NCBI GenBank assembly: GCA_002401305.2 | Contig: NVSO02000091.1 | Span: forward strand, 1 to 5,379 | Direction: 5' to 3' | Length of the DNA stretch: 5,379 nt | Source: Rhodobiaceae bacterium | Lineage (GTDB): Bacteria > Pseudomonadota > Alphaproteobacteria > Parvibaculales > Parvibaculaceae | Notes under the pieces: model-generated | What the model was told of the DNA's origin: nothing | Databases searched by the model: none | The model's input: the letters and a program-made list of their open reading frames with translations, nothing else | Program-made: the position numbers and the translations under genes | Shown: one piece after another, positions 1 to 5,379 of the stretch | Layout of the letters: every line of letters starts with the position of its first letter | Position numbering within the stretch: the first letter of the stretch is position 1

Positions 1-7
1 ACAAAAA

Positions 8-81
8 TGGAGGCCACGTCCGGAATCGAACCGGAGTACACGGATTTGCAATCCGTTGCGTCACCACTCCGCCACGTGGCC
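8..81 (-). tRNA. tRNA-Cys (anticodon GCA)
   Basis: Read on the minus strand, this 74-nt stretch folds as a complete cloverleaf with an encoded CCA end. The acceptor arms GGCCACG and CGTGGCC pair over seven bases, followed by a T discriminator and CCA. The D stem is GCG/CGC. The anticodon stem ACGGA/TCCGT encloses the loop TTGCAAA, which presents GCA (plus-strand 47-49) for Cys codons UGC and UGU. The variable loop is four bases, and the T stem TCCGG/CCGGA carries the loop TTCGATT. A run of five T follows the CCA on the minus strand at the window edge and could be part of a terminator. The gene is divergent from the methyltransferase gene on its right. Confidence 0.98.
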
Positions 82-107
82 ACCGACTTTTGTCTTTCGA
101 GAGCCGG

Positions 108-136
108 TCTATAGCAACTAAGTTTCTAATATACAA
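108..136 (-). promoter_or_regulatory. Candidate sigma70-type promoter for tRNA-Cys
   Basis: On the minus strand a -35 element TTGTAT (plus 131-136) is separated by exactly 17 bases from a -10 element TATAGA (plus 108-113). Transcription would begin near 101, about 20 bases before the mature tRNA 5' end, which is a normal leader length for a tRNA gene. Position and spacing support it; the start site is inferred. Confidence 0.6.
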
Positions 137-190
137 TTGAGAATATGCATCGAATTTGCGAAAGATTGTACAAAATCACCTAAGGGCCAT

Positions 191-219
191 TTGTTTTCCG
201 GCTAAGAGGCCCGTATAAC
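191..219 (+). promoter_or_regulatory. Candidate promoter for the methyltransferase gene
   Basis: TTGTTT (191-196), 17 bases, then TATAAC (214-219) is a fair match to a housekeeping promoter. It would start RNA near 226, leaving a leader of about 145 nt before the ATG at 370. A second -10-like TATAAA at 265-270 has a TTGAGT only 15 bases upstream and is a weaker alternative. No other feature was recognised in the rest of the divergent region (137-369) except the small alternative hairpins at 332-352. Confidence 0.4.
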
Positions 220-369
220 CGGATCAGATTGGGTGCCTTCTCGTTGAGTCGTTGCGGTTCGTTCTATAAAACGTTCCCCATATGGTTCAGTGAGCAGCCC
301 TACCGACAGACCTAATTCTTCTCCGTGTCCCCACCATTTGGTGTGGTCACCAGCACCTAAGAGATAGTC

Positions 370-1038
370 ATGAGCGATTTTCAAGCTGCCCGTCACAATA
401 TGGTGGAATCCCAAGTCCGCCCATCTGGTATCGTTGATCAGGCCATTATGGTGGCGATGAGCGCAATTCCACGAGAGCAATTTGTGCCAAGTGAAAAGCG
501 GAGCATTGCTTATCATGACCGCGGGCTTGAAATCGCGCAGACCGAAAGTGGTCCTCGTTCGCTGATGGAACCCCGGGTGACTGGCAAATTGGCTGATTTG
601 GCGAAGATTGACAAAAGCCACATAGCTTTAGTCGTGGGGGCGGGCACTGGCTACAGTTCTGCTGTCATTGGTCAATTGGCGGATACTGTTGTTGCGCTTG
701 AAGCTGACGAGGCTTTAGCCGCCCTTGCAACTGAGACGCTTGCGGCACAGGGAGCTGACAATGTTGCCGTTGTGACCGGTGTCTTGAGTGAGGGTGTTGG
801 CGCGCAAGGGCCTTATGACATCATTTATATTGATGGGGCGGTTGAAGAAGTGCCAGAAACTCTCTTGGCGCAACTTGGGCCTAAGGGTCGATTGGTTACG
901 GTTGTTCAGAACGACCATGCCGGTAAAGCCATGCTCTTCATGCGTTGTGCAGATGGTTCTATTTCAAGCCGTGAAGAGTTTGATGCGTCTGTGCCAGAGT
1001 TGCCGGGCTTTAAAGCGGCAAAGGGCTTTGTTTTTTAA
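370..1038 (+). CDS. Protein-L-isoaspartate O-methyltransferase-like protein (PIMT family)
   Basis: This is a 222-residue cytosolic SAM-dependent methyltransferase of the PIMT/PCMT family. Canonical members methylate isoaspartyl residues in damaged proteins so that they can return to normal aspartate. The N-terminal part (R8-F38, with QVRP and IPREQFV) matches the usual PIMT opening. Motif I, with VVGAGTGYSS, starts at residue 88 and ends in the acidic E111 expected to hold the SAM ribose. YDIIYIDGA at 149-157 followed by LLAQLGPKGRLV at 165-176 is the later part of the Rossmann core. The segment at 61-74 (GPRSLMEPRVTGKL) replaces the canonical PIMT loop of the type ISQPYIVA, so the isoaspartyl-repair activity is uncertain. 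ATG 370 is preceded by AAGAG at 359-363. From recall, such a divergent paralog sits before tolC in many alphaproteobacteria. Family assignment is firm; the substrate is not. Confidence 0.9.
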   Translation: MSDFQAARHNMVESQVRPSGIVDQAIMVAMSAIPREQFVPSEKRSIAYHDRGLEIAQTESGPRSLMEPRVTGKLADLAKIDKSHIALVVGAGTGYSSAVIGQLADTVVALEADEALAALATETLAAQGADNVAVVTGVLSEGVGAQGPYDIIYIDGAVEEVPETLLAQLGPKGRLVTVVQNDHAGKAMLFMRCADGSISSREEFDASVPELPGFKAAKGFVF

Positions 1039-1080
1039 ACAAGCACCCCATATTCAATGAAGAAGAGACGCTTTAGCCAC

Positions 1081-1100
1081 TCCTGTTCTTAAGAGCAGGA
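1081..1100 (+). terminator. Possible terminator hairpin after the methyltransferase gene
   Basis: TCCTGTTCTT followed by AAGAGCAGGA forms a stem of about eight pairs, including one U-G wobble, around a four-base loop, 43 bp after the stop codon. There is no U tract directly after it; the nearest T5 is at 1115-1119. A factor-independent terminator is therefore only possible, and it could equally be an RNA-stability hairpin. A second, weaker candidate is AAAGC/GCTTT at 1012-1029 followed by a T6 run that overlaps the stop codon of the gene. Confidence 0.3.
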
Positions 1101-1216
1101 TGGGTTGATTTGCCTTTTTGACGCTTTGTAATGATCCATTAGCAGGACTTAATGCCGATGATTTTTCATTTGAAGGGTGTTCTGTCTATTTTTCCCGAAG
1201 AATATGGTCTAATTTC

Positions 1217-1240
1217 GGTAACGTTAATAAAGCAGTTACC
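1217..1240. promoter_or_regulatory. Inverted repeat, possible operator upstream of tolC
   Basis: GGTAAC (1217-1222) and GTTACC (1235-1240) are perfect 6-bp inverted arms separated by 12 bp, and the left arm overlaps a smaller palindrome TAACGTTA (1219-1226). Dyads of this size upstream of efflux genes are often repressor sites, but no regulator gene is adjacent and the arms are short enough to arise by chance. Confidence 0.25.
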
Positions 1241-1383
1241 AAACAAGCCCAAGATTTGCGCGGAATTTCCTTTTAACTCACCGGCCCTGTAACAAATATG
1301 GGGACTCTGGTGTGAAATAGGGATCGTGGAATGGCGAGCTTGGAATTGGTATGCGAACGAACGGTGATTGGGGAGTGTGAATA

Positions 1384-2784
1384 ATGCGGCGTGTTTCTGT
1401 AAGAAGAGTGTCTCTTGTGCGTAGAATGCTGGGTGGCACGGCGTTGGCGTCATTTTGGATGGCGACTTTAATTGGTGCAGGCACTGCTCACGCCGATTCA
1501 TTGTTTGAGGCTATGGCCGCTGCTTACACCAGTAATCCGGCCCTCTTGGCTGAACGCGCAGGGCAACGTGCTACCGATGAGGCGGTTCCCCAAGCGGTCG
1601 CTGGTTGGCGCCCGACGCTCAATGGGCAAGGCACCTATGGCTATAAAGACACTGAAACAACGGTCGGTGGCATTACTTCGAAATCGGATTATGAGCCTCT
1701 TACAGGTTCTCTGACCCTTAGCCAGAATATTTTTTCAGGCGGCCGTACTCTGTATGGAACTCGCCAAGCACGCGAAGCCGTTAAGGCAGGCCGTGAATCT
1801 TTGCGCAATGCTGAACAATCAACGCTGCTAGATACCGTCACAACCTATATGGATGTTCTGCGCAATGAGGCTTTGGTTGAGTTGCAGGAAAAGAATGTCA
1901 GCGTTCTCAAGCGTGAGTTGGAGGCGACGGAAGATCGTTTCCGCGTGGGAGAATTGACACGGACCGATGTTGCCCAAGGAGAAGCTCGTTTGAGCCTCGC
2001 TGAAGCAACCTATATTTCATCCCAAGTGGAGCTCGTGAGCAGTCGATCTGCCTATGTGCGTATTGTGGGACGCCAGCCTGGTACTTTGGATGCGCCGCCC
2101 CCATTGCCAAGATTGCCGGCCAGTCAGGCTGAAGCGATGGAATTGGCCGTCAGTAACAACCCTTCATTGGCTGCAGTACGTCATGCGGAACGATCCGCAA
2201 AACATGCTGTGACCGTGGCAAAGGGGGCTTTGTTGCCATCTGTCAGTGTTCAGGCGAGCTATGATTATAGCGATAACCCAACGGCTGCTATTGATCGCAA
2301 TGAAGAAGCAAGCATTACAGCAATCTTGAGTGTGCCGCTGTATCAAGGCGGGGCTGAATATTCGCAAGTGCGTCAGGCCAAGCAAACTCACGCTCAAAAC
2401 CGGCTGAATGTCGCAAGTACGCTGCGTCAAGTTGAAGAAGCTGTGGTGAATGCGTGGGAGCAATTGCGCCTAACACAGGCTTCTATTCGCTCTAACTCAG
2501 CTGAAGTGCGGGCCAATGAAATCGCTTTGGAAGGGGTTCGCCAAGAATTCCAAGTGGGATCACGGTCGACTTTGGATGTGTTGAACGCTGAACAAGAATT
2601 AGTTGATGCGCAAGTGTCGCTGGTTCGCTCTCATCGGGATGAATATGTTGCAGGTTATTCCTTGATTAGTGCAACCGGGCAATTGAGCGCGCAAAAGTTG
2701 AACTTGAACGTGCAAATTTATGACCCGAAGGCCAATTATGATGCAGTTTCGGGTAGCTGGATCGGTTTTGGTAACGCGGAGTAA
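1384..2784 (+). CDS. tolC: TolC-family outer membrane channel protein
   Basis: This 466-residue protein is an outer membrane efflux and type I secretion channel: three copies form a trans-periplasmic tunnel that docks with an inner-membrane pump or ABC exporter through an adaptor. A basic n-region (residues 2-14), a hydrophobic core (about 15-34) and AHA before D38 make a signal peptide cut after A37. The two OEP repeats are visible as matching motifs. NIFSGG at 115-120 corresponds to PLYQGG at 318-323. FRVGELTRTDV at 186-196 corresponds to FQVGSRSTLDV at 389-399, about 203 residues later. The length suits the family. ATG 1384 is chosen because GGGGAG lies 8 bases upstream and an in-frame TGA (1378-1380) closes the frame just before it. 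M15 is a less likely alternative start giving a shorter n-region. No adaptor or pump gene lies in the window, so the partner system is unknown. The Caulobacter homolog next to popZ serves S-layer secretion. Confidence 0.95.
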   Translation: MRRVSVRRVSLVRRMLGGTALASFWMATLIGAGTAHADSLFEAMAAAYTSNPALLAERAGQRATDEAVPQAVAGWRPTLNGQGTYGYKDTETTVGGITSKSDYEPLTGSLTLSQNIFSGGRTLYGTRQAREAVKAGRESLRNAEQSTLLDTVTTYMDVLRNEALVELQEKNVSVLKRELEATEDRFRVGELTRTDVAQGEARLSLAEATYISSQVELVSSRSAYVRIVGRQPGTLDAPPPLPRLPASQAEAMELAVSNNPSLAAVRHAERSAKHAVTVAKGALLPSVSVQASYDYSDNPTAAIDRNEEASITAILSVPLYQGGAEYSQVRQAKQTHAQNRLNVASTLRQVEEAVVNAWEQLRLTQASIRSNSAEVRANEIALEGVRQEFQVGSRSTLDVLNAEQELVDAQVSLVRSHRDEYVAGYSLISATGQLSAQKLNLNVQIYDPKANYDAVSGSWIGFGNAE

Positions 2785-2817
2785 ACTAAAATCATCGATA
2801 ATATTCTCATAAGGGCT

Positions 2818-2859
2818 TGATGCGGGAAGCCCCATTGGCAATTGCCAACTTCCGCATTA
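2818..2859. promoter_or_regulatory. Nested palindrome between tolC and popZ
   Basis: The outer arms ATGCGGGAAG (2820-2829) and CTTCCGCAT (2849-2857) pair over nine bases with one bulged G, and can be extended by a G-U and a U-A pair. Inside lies the perfect 14-bp palindrome TTGGCAATTGCCAA (2835-2848). No U tract follows, so it is not a standard intrinsic terminator. The left half of the palindrome supplies TTGGCA (2835-2840), which with a 17-base spacer precedes TAGTGT (2858-2863), a possible weak popZ promoter. It could therefore be a protein-binding site on that promoter or a processing hairpin at the end of the tolC mRNA. Confidence 0.4.
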
Positions 2860-2910
2860 GTGTGCCCTGACCTTTTACCTTTCCTCTACCTTTCCTCGGG
2901 AACCCGTGAC

Positions 2911-3576
2911 ATGAGTAATCAAACTGAAGGACAAGAACCAACCATGGAAGAGATCTTGGCGTCTATTCGCAAGATCATTTCTGAAGATGGTGGGCCTGAA
3001 GAGACGCCAGCGCAGGAAGAAGCTCCTGTTGCTGAAGAGCCTCCAGTTGAAGAAGCACCTGTAGTGGAAGAAGCCGAAGAAGAAATTCTTGAGCTCACGC
3101 CAGCGGATGAAGCTGACGACGTGATGGAGCTTACTGAAGCGATGCCAGAACCTGAGCCGGCACCAGCTCCTGAGCCAGAGCCTACTCCTGAGCCAGAACC
3201 CGCGCCGGCCCCAGAACCTGAGCCAGAAGCTGAAGAAGATGACATTGCTTTTGCTGAGCCGGAACCAGCGCCAGAACCTGAAGTGGTTGTGGAAGCAGCT
3301 CCTGAGCCAGAGCCAGTAATTGAAGAAGCTAAACCAGAGCCAGAAATCGAAGATGATCGATTGCTGTCTACTGACACTGAGCAAGCGACTTCGGCTGCTT
3401 TTGGCGCCTTGGCGAGTTCAATGCTGACATCTTCGGGCAGCAATCGCACGCTGGAAGACCTGGTCGCGCAAATGCTTAAACCTATGTTGAAAGCTTGGTT
3501 GGATGAGAATCTGCCGGGTGTGGTGCAAGAACTGGTCAAAGAAGAAATTGAACGGGTAGCGCGCCGTCGATCATAA
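2911..3576 (+). CDS. popZ: Polar organizing protein PopZ (DUF2497 family)
   Basis: PopZ forms a condensate-like matrix at the cell pole that anchors the chromosome origin through ParB and recruits cell-cycle signalling proteins. The 221-residue product has the three-part family architecture. The N-terminal client-binding helix is at residues 9-26 ([18 protein letters not shown]). An acidic Pro/Glu-rich disordered linker covers about 28-149. The helical C-terminal region includes 156-172 and the oligomerisation segment 179-219 ([18 protein letters not shown], then [21 protein letters not shown]). From memory, Caulobacter PopZ is 177 residues and its linker about 80, so the extra length here lies mainly in the linker. 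ATG 2911 is preferred over an in-frame TTG at 2842: it gives the short leader typical of the family, and the TTG lies inside a palindrome. The ribosome site is weak: GGGA (2898-2901), 9 bases upstream, sits in the small dyad CGGGAACCCG. A strong terminator follows 18 bp after the stop. Confidence 0.96.
   Translation: MSNQTEGQEPTMEEILASIRKIISEDGGPEETPAQEEAPVAEEPPVEEAPVVEEAEEEILELTPADEADDVMELTEAMPEPEPAPAPEPEPTPEPEPAPAPEPEPEAEEDDIAFAEPEPAPEPEVVVEAAPEPEPVIEEAKPEPEIEDDRLLSTDTEQATSAAFGALASSMLTSSGSNRTLEDLVAQMLKPMLKAWLDENLPGVVQELVKEEIERVARRRS
3145..3351 (+). repeat. Degenerate Pro-Glu/Pro-Ala coding repeat within popZ
   Basis: Residues 79-107 are an almost pure succession of [12 protein letters not shown] units, followed by further PEP blocks near 116-124, 131-135 and 142-146. 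At the DNA level the unit is a variant of CCTGAGCCAGAG. The 19-bp sequence CAGCTCCTGAGCCAGAGCC occurs exactly at 3164-3182 and again at 3296-3314, 132 bp apart and in the same frame. Synonymous codon changes between other units show that the array is not freshly duplicated throughout. Confidence 0.85.
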
Positions 3577-3594
3577 TTGATTGATTTATCGAAT

Positions 3595-3631
3595 AAAAAG
3601 CCGCTATTTCCAACGAAATAGCGGCTTTTTT
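3595..3631 (+). terminator. Strong intrinsic terminator after popZ
   Basis: A perfect 16-bp stem (3595-3610 with 3615-3630) encloses the loop CAAC; its G+C-rich part is AGCCGC/GCGGCT, and it ends in a run of six T. The matching A5 on the left arm means the same hairpin could also stop transcription on the opposite strand. It lies 18 bp past the popZ stop codon and separates popZ from valS. Confidence 0.93.
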
Positions 3632-3672
3632 CGTTTGGATGCTGTACCAAGGTCAAAGCGCTATGGGCCCTC

Positions 3673-3701
3673 TTGCGAGGGTGCTGTGCATATGATCTAA
3701 A
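3673..3701 (+). promoter_or_regulatory. Candidate promoter for valS
   Basis: TTGCGA (3673-3678), 17 bases, then TCTAAA (3696-3701) could drive valS with a leader of about 60 nt. The placement after the popZ terminator fits. The -35 element forms the loop and right arm of a small hairpin, CCCTC/GAGGG at 3668-3681. I see no T-box or long leader peptide in the 138 bp between the terminator and the start codon. Confidence 0.35.
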
Positions 3702-3769
3702 CGGCCCAAAACATACCTAACACCCTAAAAAGCTGGCTCTGATGGAGACGGCGGTAAAAGAGAACTGAC

Positions 3770-5379
3770 ATGCTGGAAAAGAGTTATCAGCCACAAGACG
3801 TAGAAACGCGGCTTTATAAAGCTTGGGAAGATAGCGGGGCCTTTAAAGGTGGTCGCACTGAGCGCGTAGAAGCCGGGGCTGAGCCTTATTGTATTGTCAT
3901 TCCGCCGCCAAATGTTACCGGCAGTTTGCACATGGGCCATGCACTCAATAATACGCTGCAAGATATCCTTATTCGGTTTGAACGCATGCGTGGGCGCGAT
4001 GTGCTTTGGCAACCCGGCATGGACCATGCGGGCATTGCGACGCAAATGGTGGTTGAGCGTCAGCTTGAAGCTGAAGGCAAACAACGCCGCCGGGACATGG
4101 GCCGGGAGGCTTTTGTTGAGCGGGTGTGGGAATGGAAGAATGAGTCTGGTGGAACAATTCTCGAACAGCAACGGCGTTTGGGGGCTTCTTGTGATTGGAG
4201 CCGCGAGCGCTTCACGCTGGACGAAGGCTTGTCGGCAGCCGTTCTCAAGGTGTTTGTTCAGCTGCACAAAGAGGGACTGATTTACCGGGACAAGCGTCTG
4301 GTGAATTGGCATCCGGGTTTGCAAACAGCGGTCTCTGATCTTGAGGTAGAGAACATCGAGACCCAAGGCAGCATGTGGCACTTCACCTATCCGATCGAAG
4401 GGGAAGAAGGGCGCACGATTACCGTTGCGACCACACGACCTGAAACGATGCTGGGCGATACCGGTGTTGCTGTGCACCCAGACGACGAACGCTACAAAGA
4501 TTTAATTGGCAAATTTGTGATCCTGCCGCTTGTGGGTCGCCGGATTCCGATTGTGGCGGATGAATATGCTGATCCTGAGCTTGGCTCTGGGGCGGTAAAG
4601 ATTACGCCAGCGCATGACTTCAATGACTTTGAAGTGGGCAAACGCAATGATCTGGAAATGATCAACATTCTGACTGAGACCGCTCATTTGAATGACAATG
4701 TGCCAGAAGCTTACCGGGGCATGGAACGGTTTGCCGCGCGCAAACAAGTTCTTGTCGATATGGAAGCAGCTGGGCATTTGGCCAAAGTTGAAGACCATAC
4801 GTTGATGGTGCCTTATGACGAAAAATCCAAAATGGTCGTCATTGAGCCTTATCTGACTGACCAATGGTATGTGGACGCCAAAACATTGGCGCAACCCGCC
4901 ATTGAAGCGGTGAAGTCTGGCAAGACCAAATTTGTTCCTGAGAACTGGGACAAAACCTACTTCGAGTGGATGAATAATATTCAGCCATGGTGTATCTCGC
5001 GTCAGCTGTGGTGGGGACACCGTATTCCGGCTTGGTATGGACCAGACCGAAAAATCTTTGTGGGCGTGTCTGAAGAAGATGCACAAGAACAAGCAACAGC
5101 GCATTACGGTAAACCTGTTGAGTTAGAGCGCGACCCAGATGTTTTGGATACGTGGTTCTCCTCAGCTTTGTGGCCATTTTCCACATTGGGGTGGCCTGAG
5201 AAAACGCCAGAGCTTGATCGCTATTATCAAACAGACGTGTTGATGACAGGCTTTGACATTATCTTCTTCTGGGTTGCTCGGATGATGATGATGGGCTTGC
5301 ACTTCATGGACGAAGTGCCGTTCCACACAGTCTATATCCACGCGCTTGTGCGCGACGAGAAGGGCGCCAAAATGTCCAA
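3770..5379 (+). CDS. valS: Valine--tRNA ligase, 5' part (runs off the window)
   Basis: This class I aminoacyl-tRNA synthetase charges tRNA-Val in the cytosol. The visible 536 codons are about 57% of a protein of usual length near 900-950 residues. The opening ([18 protein letters not shown]) is typical of Val[15 protein letters not shown] at 45-57 carries the HIGH signature at 54-57. The CP1 editing domain, which removes mischarged threonine, shows [10 protein letters not shown] at 221-230 and HDFNDFEVG from 282, with the conserved Asp at 283. Also typical are [15 protein letters not shown] from 408, [11 protein letters not shown] from 455 and [11 protein letters not shown] from 495. The frame ends inside the KMSKS loop, with K534-M535-S536 visible. 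ATG 3770 is the first start after an in-frame TAA at 3755, with AAGAGA (3758-3763) 6 bases upstream. All catalytic and editing residues I can check are present. Confidence 0.97.
   Translation, partial: MLEKSYQPQDVETRLYKAWEDSGAFKGGRTERVEAGAEPYCIVIPPPNVTGSLHMGHALNNTLQDILIRFERMRGRDVLWQPGMDHAGIATQMVVERQLEAEGKQRRRDMGREAFVERVWEWKNESGGTILEQQRRLGASCDWSRERFTLDEGLSAAVLKVFVQLHKEGLIYRDKRLVNWHPGLQTAVSDLEVENIETQGSMWHFTYPIEGEEGRTITVATTRPETMLGDTGVAVHPDDERYKDLIGKFVILPLVGRRIPIVADEYADPELGSGAVKITPAHDFNDFEVGKRNDLEMINILTETAHLNDNVPEAYRGMERFAARKQVLVDMEAAGHLAKVEDHTLMVPYDEKSKMVVIEPYLTDQWYVDAKTLAQPAIEAVKSGKTKFVPENWDKTYFEWMNNIQPWCISRQLWWGHRIPAWYGPDRKIFVGVSEEDAQEQATAHYGKPVELERDPDVLDTWFSSALWPFSTLGWPEKTPELDRYYQTDVLMTGFDIIFFWVARMMMMGLHFMDEVPFHTVYIHALVRDEKGAKMS

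Larger units (their letters stand above)
1039..1383. other. 345-bp intergenic region between the methyltransferase gene and tolC
   Basis: No convincing gene is seen here. The region holds a 20-bp near-palindrome at 1081-1100, an inverted repeat GGTAAC/GTTACC at 1217-1240, and a 46-codon ORF at 1152-1292 of doubtful reality. I could not find a -35/-10 pair good enough to call as the tolC promoter, although the size of the gap implies that tolC has its own. A purine-rich ribosome site GGGGAG (1370-1375) stands 8 bases before the tolC ATG. Confidence 0.6.

Noticed and set aside
8..81. Possible attachment site or integrated element at the tRNA-Cys gene
   Set aside because: No integrase, no repeat of the tRNA 3' end elsewhere in the window, and its 3' side lies outside the window.
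202..621. Minus-strand ORF of 139 residues over the methyltransferase start and its leader
   Set aside because: It overlaps the conserved N-terminus of the methyltransferase and has no recognisable domain.
1057..1092. Eleven-codon ORF (MKKRRFSHSCS) after the methyltransferase gene
   Set aside because: Very short, no ribosome site and its end lies in the hairpin; consistent with chance.
1224..1238. CtrA-type site (TTAA, 7 bases, TTAA) upstream of tolC
   Set aside because: The second half reads GTTA, so only one half-site is intact; not strong enough to call.
247..1307. GANTC methylation sites (GAGTC at 247-251, GACTC at 1303-1307) in intergenic regions
   Set aside because: Such sites are expected about once per 256 bp by chance; two in noncoding DNA show no special clustering.
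2835..2848. Sigma54-like promoter (TGGC and TTGC elements) in the palindrome
   Set aside because: The GG and GC elements are about 7 bp apart, whereas sigma54 promoters need a longer fixed spacing.
2842..2910. Upstream TTG start that would lengthen PopZ by 23 residues
   Set aside because: The TTG lies inside the 14-bp palindrome, and the extension has no counterpart in the PopZ start I recall from Caulobacter. ATG 2911 gives the normal N-terminus.
2919..3656. Long minus-strand ORF of 245 residues rich in Ser-Gly-Ala opposite popZ
   Set aside because: It is the reverse-complement reading of the Pro/Glu codon repeat, giving low-complexity SGSGAGAG strings with no domain; it also runs through the terminator.
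3725..4477. Minus-strand ORF of 250 residues opposite valS
   Set aside because: The plus strand is a fully recognisable valyl-tRNA synthetase with its signature motifs; the antisense frame shows no family features.

Overview
The window looks like a chromosomal core region of an alphaproteobacterium with a middling G+C content (about half by eye; not computed). The strongest lineage evidence is a gene recognisable as popZ, the polar organizing protein found in alphaproteobacteria, lying between a tolC-type outer membrane channel gene and valS. From recall, this order (isoaspartyl-methyltransferase-like gene, tolC, popZ, valS) is shared by Caulobacter and Rhizobiales-type genomes. The genus cannot be told from the sequence.

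Layout from left to right. A tRNA-Cys(GCA) gene reads leftward at 8-81, with a good sigma70-type promoter at 108-136. The 288 bp after it form the divergent control region between the tRNA and a rightward gene at 370-1038, a PIMT-like methyltransferase with a class I SAM-binding motif. A 345-bp intergenic stretch (1039-1383) holds a hairpin, a candidate operator and perhaps a 46-codon ORF. It is followed by tolC (1384-2784), with a clear signal peptide and the two-fold repeat of the OEP family. A 126-bp gap containing a nested palindrome leads to popZ (2911-3576). Its conserved N-terminal helix and C-terminal oligomerisation region flank a long Pro/Glu-rich linker. A strong intrinsic terminator (3595-3631) closes popZ. 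valS starts at 3770 and runs off the right edge just as it reaches the KMSKS signature (536 codons visible).

All four protein genes are on the + strand, but gaps of 126-345 bp and the strong terminator before valS argue against one tight operon. The genes serve different jobs: protein repair or a related methylation, efflux or type I secretion, cell-pole organisation, and translation. Their association is probably conserved synteny rather than a pathway.

I see no mobile element, CRISPR array, phage gene or defence system. The points most worth a second look are the divergent methyltransferase active-site region, the length and repeat structure of the PopZ linker, and the nested palindrome ahead of popZ.
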